In this document: piece by piece, positions 55,516-64,000 of the stretch
How positions within the stretch are numbered: the first letter of the stretch is position 1
Layout: each line of letters begins with the position of its first letter
Source of the DNA: Paenibacillus_G sp049942825
GTDB lineage: Bacteria; Bacillota; Bacilli; Paenibacillales; NBRC-103111
Assembly: GCF_049942825.1 (NCBI RefSeq)
Contig: NZ_CP187970.1
Coordinates: forward strand, 4,092,001-4,156,000
Length of the DNA stretch: 64,000 nt
Reading direction: 5' to 3'
Notes under the pieces: model-generated
Seen by the model: the letters and a program-made list of their open reading frames with translations, nothing else
What the model was told of the DNA's origin: nothing
The model's database searches: none
Position numbers and translations under genes: made by a program

Positions 55516-56205
55516 TCAGGATGCTGCGCTGCCCGTCACGTTCGCTGCGTTCTTCGTCAAGTGGTACGAGATGACCTTACCGCTCCAGAAGTGGAACTTC
55601 AAAGTTACTTCACCGTCCTTCGTCTCATTAAAGAATGCCGGCAGAAGCTTGATTTAATTCGTTTCATACGAAGGCGTGAATGCAACCGCGAACTCCTTGA
55701 AGGAGGTCCAGTTCTGCGGGCCCGCGCTGCTGCCATCGGCATACACCGCCTCCATCGTGGCCAGGCGATCTCCATTGAATGCCGTCCCGATGGCAAAATC
55801 CGCCGTGGTGCCCGAAGCATCACGGAGTACCGGCGTATCGGCGTAGAGCACATGAAGCTTCCAGTCGGCGCCTGACTTCGATCTTACCGTCAAAACCGCT
55901 CTCTCACCGAGCATCCCGGATGCGGTAAGCGAGGAAAGCAGGCCTGCTTTCAGCTTCAGCACGTCCCCGTTCAGCTCGTAATCCCGGCCCTTGATCAGAC
56001 CGGTATCATTAAGCTTGACTGCGAACACCTGGTTGCCGTTGGGATGGAGCTGCACAGTCTGATCTTGGACCGGTTGGCCTTTGAACACATAAACCAGATC
56101 GGTGGCCGTCGTTGTGGACCGGCCCTTCCACCTTGCCTTGATCATGCGGCTTCGATCAAAGCCCAGCAGGCCGTATTCGCCGAGGATCACGGGAACGCTC
56201 TTGGG
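55516..56205 (-). pseudogene. Cellulase (GH5 plus X2 domain) remnant with in-frame stop
   Basis: The minus-strand frame starts abruptly at SVPVILGEYGLLGFDRSRMI, the end of a GH5 catalytic domain (the VILGEYG strand carrying the nucleophile Glu). An X2/Ig-like carbohydrate module follows: VQLHPNGNQVFAVKLNDTGL, IKGRDYELNGDVLKLKAGLL, NWTSFKEFAVAFTPSYETN. A TAA at 55656-55654 interrupts it, yet the same frame continues with intact family sequence (IKLLPAFFNETKDGEVTLKF, HFWSGKVISYHLTKNAANVT) to TGA at 55516. The upstream catalytic domain is missing; a TAA at 56208 closes the frame. So it is 5'-truncated with a nonsense mutation, probably CAA to TAA. Confidence 0.82.
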
Positions 56206-56439
56206 TTACGCGGGGATTCCCCCAAGAGGTTTCATCCGCTCCCCTCATAATAGGATGTAAATTCAGGTGCAAATTCATAGACGGACAGGCGGCGACGCTA
56301 CTGATACTGCCCCTCCCATGGAGCGGTGGACAATGAAAATCTTCCTTCATCCATCATGTTTTGCGCTTCGCGGGAATACACTTCCATGTGATCGATATTT
56401 TACAGCCAACCACCAGTGAGGAAAGGTGTGATTTGGTGA
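56206..56439. other. Intergenic stretch without recognised features
   Basis: Between the cellulase remnant and the cupin gene no hairpin, operator or gene is convincing. It contains the junction where the cellulase catalytic domain was lost, near 56206, and the promoter region of the cupin gene. Confidence 0.4.
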
Positions 56440-56979
56440 ATGACGAACACCGGCAATCCGATCGATTACACTTCACCTGCACTGAATTTGTCCTTTGACC
56501 TCAGATCATCCCCCTACTTCGTTAAGGACCGTCAGAACTACCTGCTCTATCAAACCGCAAAGCAGTTGCCCGTTATGCAGGGCTTAAGCCTGGTTGACGT
56601 TTTTTTAAGCAGAGGACACAGCATTGAGCCTCATTGGCATCCCAATTCGAACGAACTCCTCTATATGATACAGGGGGAAATTATCGAATCGATTCTGAAT
56701 CCATTTACCCTTCAGCTGCTCAGCTACCATGTCGGGCCGCAGCAAACGGTATATATCCCGAGCGGATGGTGGCACTGGACCATCGCGGTCACGGACCAAA
56801 CCCGGCTTGTGGTCAGTTTTGATCATAATCAGTTCGAGACGGTTTATGGATCCGACATCCTGAGGAAGACGCCTCCTGAGGTCATCCAGACGATCTACGG
56901 CATCCACGCTTACCAGTGGGCTGAAGTCATCAAGCCGATTGACCGGACGGTTATCATAGGGCCGCCGAATGGAAGGTAA
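56440..56979 (+). CDS. Cupin domain protein
   Basis: This 179-residue single-domain cupin has motif 1 with His-65, His-67 and Glu-72 (GHSIEPHWHPNSNELLYMIQ, followed by G-E) and motif 2 YIPSGWWHWTIA with a later His. These residues bind a metal in related oxalate-decarboxylase-like and germin-like proteins. The ATG lies 12 bases after GGAAAGG. It is closest in style to the second half of bacterial oxalate decarboxylase-like proteins, but half their length, so it could be a binding or spore-coat protein rather than an enzyme. Single gene with its own terminator. Confidence 0.85.
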   Translation: MTNTGNPIDYTSPALNLSFDLRSSPYFVKDRQNYLLYQTAKQLPVMQGLSLVDVFLSRGHSIEPHWHPNSNELLYMIQGEIIESILNPFTLQLLSYHVGPQQTVYIPSGWWHWTIAVTDQTRLVVSFDHNQFETVYGSDILRKTPPEVIQTIYGIHAYQWAEVIKPIDRTVIIGPPNGR

Positions 56980-56992
56980 ATCAAATAGAAGA

Positions 56993-57027
56993 AGAGCCGG
57001 CGGTCACCCTCAGGGTGGCCTCTTTTT
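56993..57027 (+). terminator. Terminator of the cupin gene
   Basis: CACCCT (57005-57010) pairs with AGGGTG (57012-57017), extended by an outer AGAG-CC/GG-CCTCT stem. A TTTTT run follows, 13 bp after the cupin stop. Confidence 0.75.
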
Positions 57028-57108
57028 ACGGGCTGCAGAAGTTAGGGTATGGATATGACCAACCAATGGAAACAATGAAAAGTACGTTGATCCGGAAGGA
57101 GGGAAATC

Positions 57109-57975
57109 ATGCCCAATATCGTCTGGTACTATGGTTTGATCGGGATCGGGGTCACCCTGACCGGCTATACGGTTTATCGGAGAGGGAACGCGGCGGATCT
57201 GCTCACGTATTTTTTGTTTACCACGGCTTTGACATGGGTCGGAGAGGCGGTCGTACTCTTCGTGTTCAACGCATACGCCTATAAACCGGGACTTTATTCG
57301 GATCCTTTTGCCGAGAATATTATCGGGCATATCATAGCGAATTCAGCCATATGGGCGTCGGCCGCGGTTTGGGTCATGCGTTTCCAGTCTTCCTATGTTT
57401 GGATCGGTTTGTTATGCGCCGGATTCATGCTGATCGAAGTAACATTTATCAAAGCCGGTGTCTACACCCAGCATTGGTGGCATACCTATATGACCGGCAT
57501 CAGTTCCGTTATTTTTTTGGTTCTCATGAAGAAGGGGTACAGATTATTGCACGAAACCAAACGGAAATCCCCGCGAATTTTCGTTTTTTGGACTATCGCC
57601 TGGATTATTTTGCAGACGCCGACCAGCGTGCTGATGCTTTTTGACAAACAGTTTTTCCTCGTGCATTGGGTCGACAATATCTACAGGGACAGCACGTTAT
57701 TCAGCGGGTTCTTGTACCATGTTCTAATGGCTTTTGTCGTCATCTATTGTATGTACGTGCCTAAGCATCCTTACTGGAAAGCGGCTCCATTGGTGATTCA
57801 GGCTGCAGGCGATGCCGTTCTCGTGTACGCGGGTATCTTGATCTTCTATGACGATTGGAACCTGATATACTTGATCCTGATCCGCGCCGTGAGCTTGCTG
57901 GTGATTTATCTGCTCGAGAAGTTCACCTTAAACGACGTTCGTGTCAAAGAACCCGTTCAGGGAAAAGCGCAATAA
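57109..57975 (+). CDS. Polytopic membrane protein (CBO0543-like family)
   Basis: The 288-residue protein has about eight hydrophobic segments: WYYGLIGIGVTLTGYTVY, LTYFLFTTALTWVGEAVVLF, NIIGHIIANSAIWASAAVWV, WIGLLCAGFMLIEVTFIKAG, FVFWTIAWIILQTPTSVLML, YHVLMAFVVIYCMYV and more. The architecture recalls the CBO0543 family of Firmicute membrane proteins of unknown function; this is from pattern memory. The ATG has GGAAGGAGGG upstream. It lies between the cupin and NRPS genes with its own terminator, so it is transcribed alone. Confidence 0.82.
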   Translation: MPNIVWYYGLIGIGVTLTGYTVYRRGNAADLLTYFLFTTALTWVGEAVVLFVFNAYAYKPGLYSDPFAENIIGHIIANSAIWASAAVWVMRFQSSYVWIGLLCAGFMLIEVTFIKAGVYTQHWWHTYMTGISSVIFLVLMKKGYRLLHETKRKSPRIFVFWTIAWIILQTPTSVLMLFDKQFFLVHWVDNIYRDSTLFSGFLYHVLMAFVVIYCMYVPKHPYWKAAPLVIQAAGDAVLVYAGILIFYDDWNLIYLILIRAVSLLVIYLLEKFTLNDVRVKEPVQGKAQ

Positions 57976-57981
57976 ACAAAC

Positions 57982-58021
57982 AAAACCCGCCCTCTTGCCT
58001 AAGCAAGAATGAGCGGGTTTT
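57982..58021. terminator. Bidirectional terminator between membrane-protein and NRPS genes
   Basis: AAAACCCGC (57982-57990) pairs with GCGGGTTTT (58013-58021), with an inner TCTTGC/GCAAGA stem. A and T runs on both sides allow it to end both convergent genes. Confidence 0.9.
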
Positions 58022-58043
58022 GCTCTTGAATTGGTGGCGCCGA

Positions 58044-61000
58044 TTATCTGATTACAGCAGCCCTCTCGTGGGATGGGCGCAATACCTCTTCCGCCAAAGC
58101 CAGATTCGCTGCACAGTTCACGGGGCCCAGCATCTGGTTATGCGTCCCGCTACCCTGCACGATCTGCAGCGTACCTTGGGTCAGGCTTCCCCATTCGGAT
58201 GCCCGTCCGTTCCATAAGGCCCGCTGCTCTTCCCCGGCAATCTCTGCCTGAGCGAGAAGAATGTCGGCCTGAATGCAGCCGGTTTGTTCGAGCTGGATGA
58301 GATAAGCTTCGTAAGCCGTCATCTTCCGGATGATCTCTTCCCTCCTGCTCTCGATCAGCGACAGGTCCACTGAAGGATGGAACGAGGACAGGTGGCTCTG
58401 CAGCTCCTCGAAGGGATCTCCCGGCTCCTGGTCCACCGGCTGAGGGAGAGGCCCCAGCCTCGGGTAGCTGTCAAATAGCAGCAGCGCGGAGACCGTTCTT
58501 CCCTGCCGCTCCAGCTCCTTGGCGGTTTCGTAGGCCAGGCTGCCGCCTCCCGAATAACCGGCTAGCCGGATCTCCCCCTGCGGCTGATGCGCAGTTATCG
58601 TAGAGACATAGCGGGCGATGCGGTCTTCCTCTTCGATATAATCGAAGGCCAGCACGGCCGTCTGGTCCCGGAGCTCATGAGCCATTCCGGCAAAGACAAG
58701 ACCATAGCCGATGACAGGCGGGAAGCAGAAGACCGGGTTCCCCCGTTCTTCGTTCCACAAGGTCCAAGGCTGAGCGGCGGTCCGTGCCTGCAGGCGTGCG
58801 GCCAGCCCGCGAACCGTTGCGTGGGCGAAGGCGTCGCCGATGCCGAGCTCCGCCCCGGTGTCCCGGTTCACCCGGCCGACCATCTCCAGCATCTTCATGG
58901 AATGGCCGCCGAGGTCGAAGAAGGAATCATGGACCCCGACGCGTTCCACTCCGAGCACGTCCGCCCATATTGCGGCGAGCTTCTCTTCCAGCTCTCCGGC
59001 AGGCGGCTCGTATGCTGCGATGTCCGCGGTGTGCGAAGGCTGAGGCAGCGCTTTGCGGTCGACCTTGCCGTTCGGGGTCAGAGGCAGCGCGGACAGCTGG
59101 ACGAAGGCGGCCGGGATCATGTAGGCCGGCAGCGATGCTGCGAGGGCCGGACGGAGCTCTGATGTGCTGATGCTCCGATCCGCCGTATAGTAAGCGCAGA
59201 GCTCGCTTGCGCCGCGGTTGTCCAGGTAGGGCGCTACGAAGGCTTCCGTCAGTCCCTCCACCTGCAGGAGGCGGGCTTCGATCTCTCCCGGTTCGATCCG
59301 GTGGCCCCGGATCTTCACCTGATGATCGATGCGGCCGAGATATTCGATCGTCCCGTCCTCCAGCCAGCGGGCGGAATCTCCTGTACGGTACAGCCGCTCC
59401 CCCTTCACCCAAGGGTTTGCCGTGAATTTCTCCGCCGTGAGCTCCGGCCGGTTCAGGTAGCCGCGGGCTACCCCTGCGCCGGCTACGCAGAGCTCGCCTG
59501 CCGCCCCGACCGGTTGAAGTCGGTCGCCCGGCCCGAGAATATAGACTCTCGTACCCGGCAGCGGCCGGCCGATCGTGATCCGCAGCTCCCCGTTGGAGGG
59601 GGCAGGCTCCGGTGCCTTCCACGCGGTGGCGCAGATCGTCGTCTCGGTCGGTCCGTAGGCATTGACGTAAGTCAGATGCTCCGACCACCGCGTGACTAGC
59701 TCCGGCGTGGTGGCCGAACCGGCCGTAACCAGCAGCCGGAGTGCGGGCAGCCGCTCCGGCTGCAGATGCACGAGGTACGTTGGCGGCAGTGTAAGCACGG
59801 TAAGAGCGGCATCGGCGGCGTAGCGTTCGAACGCGCCCGCTTCGCGGATCGTTTCGTCGGGCGGGATATATAAGGCGGCTCCGGTAAGCAGAGCCATGCC
59901 GATCTCCCATACGGAAGCATCGAATGAGATGCTGGCGAACTGGCCGATGCGGTCTTCAGGGCGGATGCCCAGATCGTTCTTCCAATAGGCGGACAAGTTC
60001 GCGAGTCCCCGATGCTCGACAACAATGCCTTTGGGCCGGCCGGTCGTGCCCGAGGTATAGATCAGGTAGGCGGCCGATTCCGGAGCCGCCTCATCGGCAT
60101 CGTGCCGCTCTGACGCGGCTGGCTCCTGCTGACCCTCCTCCCGCTCCTTCGGCGAGGCTTCCGTCCCGTCCGCCAGCCAGCTTTCTGCGAACTCCGCTGC
60201 GCCGTGCCACTCCCCGCCATACCCGGCGAGAATCTCGCGTCGGGTGAGCAGCAGGCTTACGCCGCTGTCCTCGAGCATGTAGGCGATCCGCTCCGCAGGA
60301 TAAGCCGGATCGACGGGCAGGAAGGCTCCGCCTGCCTTGAGAATGGCGAGCAGGCCGACGATCTGCTCGACGGACCGCTCCAGGAACAGCCCGACCGGCT
60401 CCTCGCCGCGGACACCCAGATGGCGCAGCCGTGCGGCAAGACGATCGGAGAGCCGGTCCAGTTCCCGGTAGGTGAGCCGTCCTGCACGGCCAACCACCGC
60501 AGGACGGTCCGGATGCAGCAGCGCCTGTTCCTTGAACAGCTGATGGAAGGTCTGCGCGGCGGGCCAGCAGGCTTCCGTCGCGTTGAAATCTTCGGTGAGC
60601 CGGACCCTCTCCGCATCGGTCAAGATGTCGAAGGAATCCAGTCTGCCCTCCGGTGCCTCCAACAAGCTGCCGATCAGTTGGAGGAAATGGGCTGCCATGC
60701 GTTCGACCGTCTCCCTTTTGAAGAGAGCCGAGCTGTATTCGAACCCGAAGTGCAGTCCATCCTCTTCTTCCGCTGCGTTCAGGGTTAGGTCAAACTTGGA
60801 TACGGTATGCTCCGCCGGGTACGGGCTCAGGGTCAATCCGCCGGCTTGAAGCTCCTGCCGTTCGGTATTTTGGAGCACGAGCATGGTGTCGAACAGCGGA
60901 TTGCGGCTGAGGTCCCTGCGTACGCCGAGCTTCTCCACCAGCAGCTCGAACGGATATTCCTGGTGTTCGAACGCACCGAGTGCCGTTTCCCTAACCTCTT

Positions 61001-64000
61001 GAAGATAGTCAAGGAACGTAAGATCCCGTCTCGGTTTGACGCGCAGCGCCAGGGTACCCACGAACATGCCGAGGACCTGTTCCAAATCCGCGTGCGGCCT
61101 TCCCGCGGTCGGCGTGCCGATGATCATGTCTTCGTCGCCGCCGTACTTGGACAGCAGGATGCTGTAAGCTGCCAGCAGGACCATGTACAGCGTGGAGCCG
61201 GAGCTGTCGGCGAGCTGGCGCAGCTTCAGGCTTGCCGCCGCGTCAAGAGTGAATTCGACAAGTCCGCCGTCGAAGCTCTGCCGCGCTCCTCTTGCATAAT
61301 CGGCCGGCAGGCTGAGCACCGGCAGCTCGCCTTGGAATACGCCCAGCCAGTACTCCTCCTGTTCGCGGATGATCCCCCCGGCCAGCTCCTCCTGCTGCCA
61401 CACCGCATAATCCTTGTATTGAAGCGGCAGCGGCGGCAGGGCATGGCCCGCATACAGCGCGGCCAGCTCCCTGACCAGCACCGACATCGAGATGCCGTCC
61501 GAGATGATGTGATGGGTATCGAAGAGCAGCAAATGCCGATCCTGTCCAAGCGGCAGAAGACCTGCGCGAAGCAGCGGAGCCGAAGCCAGGGAGAACGGAC
61601 GGACGAACCGCCGGATGACCCGGGGGATCGCTTCCGGCTCGGAGGCATCGTCTGTGAACCGCTGCATCTCGAACGGAATATCCGGGAGGATGCGTTGAAC
61701 CGGTTCCCCGTTCAAGGCAGTGAAGGACGTCCGCAGCGCCTCATGGCGCCGGATCAAGGAACGGAACGTTTCCTCCAAGCGGCCGGGCTCCAGAGGGCCC
61801 TCCACGAGAAGGACACCCGGCATATTATATCCTGTATGCTCTCCGGCCAGCTCGCTCAGAATATAGAGCCGTTTCTGCGGCGAAGACACCGGGTAAACCT
61901 CGCGAGGCTCTGCCGGCTGAATGCGCAGATCGGCGCTCCGTTCGGACCGTTCCAGCGCCTTAGCCATATCCTCCAGCACGGGAAGGCGGAAGATCTCCCG
62001 CAGGGGAAGCGTGCGGTTCATCTCTTTGTAGACCCGTGCTGCCAAGGTCATCGCCCGAAGGGAGTGGCCGCCAAGCTCGAAGAAATGGTCCTTGATGCCG
62101 ACCGGCTGTGGCAGTCCGAGCACTTCCATCCAGAGTGCCGCAAGCCTCGTCTCGGTGTCGCTGCGCGGGGCGGCAAAAGCTTCGCGGCTGATGAGAGTGA
62201 GGTCAGCGGCAGGCAGTGCGCTGCGGTCGACCTTCCCGTTCGCGGTGAGCGGTATGCGTTCGAGCTGCATGCAGGCGGCAGGGACCATATACCCCGGCAG
62301 CTCGCGGGAGAGGCCCGCCCTGATATCCCGGGCCTGCAGCTCCACCTCCGCCGTGTAGTAGGCGTAGAGCTGCATCTGTCCGCTCCCGTCCTCCTTGGCG
62401 TTGACAACCGCTTGGGTTACGCCGCGGATCCGCCTGAGGGCATCTTCGATTTCGCCCAGCTCGATGCGGTAGCCGCGGATTTTGACTTGATCGTCGGTCC
62501 GTCCCAGGAATTCGATGCTGCCGTCCGGCAGCCGTCGGGCCCTGTCCCCTGTCCGGTACAGCCGGATGCCGGGGAGCGCGGGACGCTCCGTGAATTTCTC
62601 CGCCGTGAGTCCGGGCTGGTTGGCATATCCCCTGGCAAGCCCTGCGCCCGCCAGGTACAGCTCGCCCGCCGCGCCGGCCGGCTGCAGCCCGCCGTACTCA
62701 TCCAGGATGCAGACGGCCATATGCTTGATCGGATGGCCCAAGGTAACCCGTTCATCCGCTCTGCAGCGGCTGACAAGCACATCCACCGAGGCTTCCGTCG
62801 GTCCGTAATGGTTGAAGAGCTCGTAGCCTTTGGCAAGGAGGGCATCCTTCAATTCCTCCTCGAGCCGTTCCCCTCCGCAGATCAGGGCCTGAAGCGATTC
62901 GATCCGTTCTTCTTCGGCGAGAAGCTCTCTCATCAGCATCGGCGTCGTATTGAGCAGCTTGATCCCATGCCGTCCGATATAGTGACGGAACACCGGTCCG
63001 TTCAGCAGGGTTTCCTTAGGGATACAGTGCAGCTCGGCCCCATAGAGCAGCGTGCCGAAGATCTGCTCGAGACTCGGGTCAAAGGTATACTCCGTGGTCA
63101 GCATGACCGCCGGCTGCAGGTAAGGGGCATAGGTGTCATGGAACCACGTGACCGTGTTCAGGATACTTCGGTGCTCGATCTGTACGCCCTTCGGTCTTCC
63201 CGTCGTCCCGGAGGTATAGAGAAGGTAGGCCAGCTCGCCGGGGCCGCCTGCCGGCTCGGGATTGCGGGAAGACGGAGTGCACGAAGCACCGTCATCCAGC
63301 AGGACGGCCCGCAGGGTACCGGGAATCCGTTCCATCAGTTCCTGCTGCAGTACCACCGCTTGCGCCCCGGCATCTTCAAGAATGTAACGGATGCGTTCCG
63401 GAGGCAGCTCCGTGCCGATCGGCACGTAAGCCGCGCCCGATTTGAGAATACCGAGGATGCCGACGATCATCTCCACCGAGGGCTTCGTCATCAAGGCCGC
63501 TGCTGACCCAGCACCGATGCCCAGGCTCCGCAGAGTTACCGCCAGACCGTTCGCCCTTTCATTGAGCTCCCGATAGGTCAGGCGCTCTTTGCCGCAGACA
63601 ACGGCGACGGCCCCCGGCGTCCGGGCAGCCTGTTCCTCGAACAGTCCATGCAGCGTGTGCGCCGTCGCCCCGGCCGCTTCTTCTCCGATTTGACCAAAAC
63701 GTTCCAAGAGGTGCTGGCGCTCCGCGTACGTGATCATCCGCAGGGAAGCGATGGACGCTTGCGGAGTGTCCAGCACCGAATCGATCAGCTGCAGGTAATG
63801 CTCAGCGAAGCGTTCCACCGTCTCCGGCCGGAATAAGGCGGCCGCAAAGTCGAAGGTGCAGATGAGGCTCTCGCCTTGATCCTCCGCTGTCAGTGACAGG
63901 TCGAACTTGGCTGCGGCCGATTCCCCGCCGCAGGGCTTCAGCACGAGCCCGCCCACTTCCAGTGGACCTTCCATGGCCTGCTGGAGGGCAAACATCGTAT
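58044..64000 (-). CDS. Nonribosomal peptide synthetase, C-terminal part (C-A-T-C-A-T-TE), partial
   Basis: The gene enters from the right edge, so its start is missing; about 1985 residues are visible. Counted from 63995: residues 1-100 are the end of a condensation domain; A1 spans about 125-620 (YTSGTTGRPKG near 265, NHYGPTE near 397); T1 has FFELGGHSLR near 640. C2 spans about 690-1120 with HHIISDG near 830; A2 spans about 1170-1640 (YTSGTTGRPKG near 1315, NAYGPTE near 1445); T2 has FFDLGGHSMK near 1693. The thioesterase has GYSGGG near 1812 and THNQML near its end. A2 pocket residues read D-A-W-T-V-A-A-I-C-K, the phenylalanine code. A1 reads about D-P-E-N-I-G-H-V-D-K, which I cannot assign. 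No epimerase domain is seen. The TE releases or cyclises the peptide. Confidence 0.95.
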   Translation of the reverse strand, partial: TMFALQQAMEGPLEVGGLVLKPCGGESAAAKFDLSLTAEDQGESLICTFDFAAALFRPETVERFAEHYLQLIDSVLDTPQASIASLRMITYAERQHLLERFGQIGEEAAGATAHTLHGLFEEQAARTPGAVAVVCGKERLTYRELNERANGLAVTLRSLGIGAGSAAALMTKPSVEMIVGILGILKSGAAYVPIGTELPPERIRYILEDAGAQAVVLQQELMERIPGTLRAVLLDDGASCTPSSRNPEPAGGPGELAYLLYTSGTTGRPKGVQIEHRSILNTVTWFHDTYAPYLQPAVMLTTEYTFDPSLEQIFGTLLYGAELHCIPKETLLNGPVFRHYIGRHGIKLLNTTPMLMRELLAEEERIESLQALICGGERLEEELKDALLAKGYELFNHYGPTEASVDVLVSRCRADERVTLGHPIKHMAVCILDEYGGLQPAGAAGELYLAGAGLARGYANQPGLTAEKFTERPALPGIRLYRTGDRARRLPDGSIEFLGRTDDQVKIRGYRIELGEIEDALRRIRGVTQAVVNAKEDGSGQMQLYAYYTAEVELQARDIRAGLSRELPGYMVPAACMQLERIPLTANGKVDRSALPAADLTLISREAFAAPRSDTETRLAALWMEVLGLPQPVGIKDHFFELGGHSLRAMTLAARVYKEMNRTLPLREIFRLPVLEDMAKALERSERSADLRIQPAEPREVYPVSSPQKRLYILSELAGEHTGYNMPGVLLVEGPLEPGRLEETFRSLIRRHEALRTSFTALNGEPVQRILPDIPFEMQRFTDDASEPEAIPRVIRRFVRPFSLASAPLLRAGLLPLGQDRHLLLFDTHHIISDGISMSVLVRELAALYAGHALPPLPLQYKDYAVWQQEELAGGIIREQEEYWLGVFQGELPVLSLPADYARGARQSFDGGLVEFTLDAAASLKLRQLADSSGSTLYMVLLAAYSILLSKYGGDEDMIIGTPTAGRPHADLEQVLGMFVGTLALRVKPRRDLTFLDYLQEVRETALGAFEHQEYPFELLVEKLGVRRDLSRNPLFDTMLVLQNTERQELQAGGLTLSPYPAEHTVSKFDLTLNAAEEEDGLHFGFEYSSALFKRETVERMAAHFLQLIGSLLEAPEGRLDSFDILTDAERVRLTEDFNATEACWPAAQTFHQLFKEQALLHPDRPAVVGRAGRLTYRELDRLSDRLAARLRHLGVRGEEPVGLFLERSVEQIVGLLAILKAGGAFLPVDPAYPAERIAYMLEDSGVSLLLTRREILAGYGGEWHGAAEFAESWLADGTEASPKEREEGQQEPAASERHDADEAAPESAAYLIYTSGTTGRPKGIVVEHRGLANLSAYWKNDLGIRPEDRIGQFASISFDASVWEIGMALLTGAALYIPPDETIREAGAFERYAADAALTVLTLPPTYLVHLQPERLPALRLLVTAGSATTPELVTRWSEHLTYVNAYGPTETTICATAWKAPEPAPSNGELRITIGRPLPGTRVYILGPGDRLQPVGAAGELCVAGAGVARGYLNRPELTAEKFTANPWVKGERLYRTGDSARWLEDGTIEYLGRIDHQVKIRGHRIEPGEIEARLLQVEGLTEAFVAPYLDNRGASELCAYYTADRSISTSELRPALAASLPAYMIPAAFVQLSALPLTPNGKVDRKALPQPSHTADIAAYEPPAGELEEKLAAIWADVLGVERVGVHDSFFDLGGHSMKMLEMVGRVNRDTGAELGIGDAFAHATVRGLAARLQARTAAQPWTLWNEERGNPVFCFPPVIGYGLVFAGMAHELRDQTAVLAFDYIEEEDRIARYVSTITAHQPQGEIRLAGYSGGGSLAYETAKELERQGRTVSALLLFDSYPRLGPLPQPVDQEPGDPFEELQSHLSSFHPSVDLSLIESRREEIIRKMTAYEAYLIQLEQTGCIQADILLAQAEIAGEEQRALWNGRASEWGSLTQGTLQIVQGSGTHNQMLGPVNCAANLALAEEVLRPSHERAAVIR

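Noticed and set aside
60807..63506. An 899-codon plus-strand open frame opposite the NRPS
   Set aside because: It is antisense to high-GC NRPS coding sequence whose domain motifs are unmistakable. The antisense translation is low-complexity Arg/Gln/Gly-rich and matches nothing.
1..64000. CRISPR arrays, tRNA or rRNA genes, insertion sequences, prophage genes
   Set aside because: No spaced direct repeats, cloverleaf-like genes, transposase motifs or phage structural genes were seen in reading both strands.

Overview
The window looks like a chromosomal segment of a spore-forming Firmicute close to Paenibacillus. This is inferred from the roughly 50-55% GC genes, strong AGGAGG-type ribosome binding sites, GTG and TTG starts, U-tailed GC-rich terminators, many AraC-type regulators with secreted polysaccharide-degrading enzymes, and a Fur box of the Bacillus 7-1-7 form. 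Species cannot be fixed from the sequence alone. No rRNA, tRNA, CRISPR array, insertion sequence or phage gene was recognised.

Layout. 0-5 kb: an edge-truncated Gfo/Idh/MocA oxidoreductase divergent from an AraC regulator, an aldo/keto reductase, a secreted bulb-lectin protein, an AraC/GyrI-like regulator and a 28-residue membrane peptide. 5-9 kb: a short UvrA paralogue and a DHA2-type drug exporter. 9-10.2 kb: gene remnants around a deletion-like junction. 10.2-16.3 kb: pectate lyase with divergent AraC regulator, a LysR regulator divergent from gdhA, and a sensor-regulator remnant. 16.3-21.3 kb: an MFS exporter and three genes recalling orphan toxin-immunity sets (SMI1/KNR4 fused to a bL12-like domain, a leucine-rich-repeat protein, and a 553-residue protein of unknown function). 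21.5-28.1 kb: MerR/oxidoreductase pair, TetR/DoxX pair, glcDF behind a structured leader, and a radical SAM enzyme. 28.3-36.4 kb: an alpha/beta hydrolase, a MATE / DUF6530-like / AAA-VWA gene run, a second deletion-like scar, and an Lsa-type ABC-F gene behind a two-terminator attenuator.

36.5-41.9 kb holds an organosulfur uptake locus. On the minus strand are a TauD-type dioxygenase, a sulfonate-binding lipoprotein and a flavin monooxygenase; a divergent SsuC-type permease is on the plus strand. A TetR gene lies between, and near-identical operators sit just downstream of both promoters. 41.9-48.5 kb holds a Fur-box-controlled nickel/opine-metallophore-type ABC importer (five genes) divergent from an MFS exporter. 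48.5-50.7 kb is a MarR repressor with a flavin monooxygenase and four copies of one palindromic operator. 51-54.8 kb encodes a large secreted GH59 galactocerebrosidase-like enzyme. 55-56.2 kb has two more pseudogenes (DoxX; GH5-X2 cellulase). 56.4-58 kb has a cupin and a seven-helix-type membrane protein. From 58 kb to the right edge is the 3' end of a nonribosomal peptide synthetase with a phenylalanine-type second adenylation domain and a terminal thioesterase.

The strongest unusual signals are regulatory. They are the alternating RNA arms before the ABC-F gene, the matched TetR promoters with a terminator in the permease leader, the four MarR operators, and the interleaved inverted repeats upstream of glcD. 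The best candidates for less-described protein systems are the MATE/DUF6530/AAA-VWA run and the SMI1-bL12/LRR/unknown run. At least seven gene remnants mark recurrent loss at gene boundaries.
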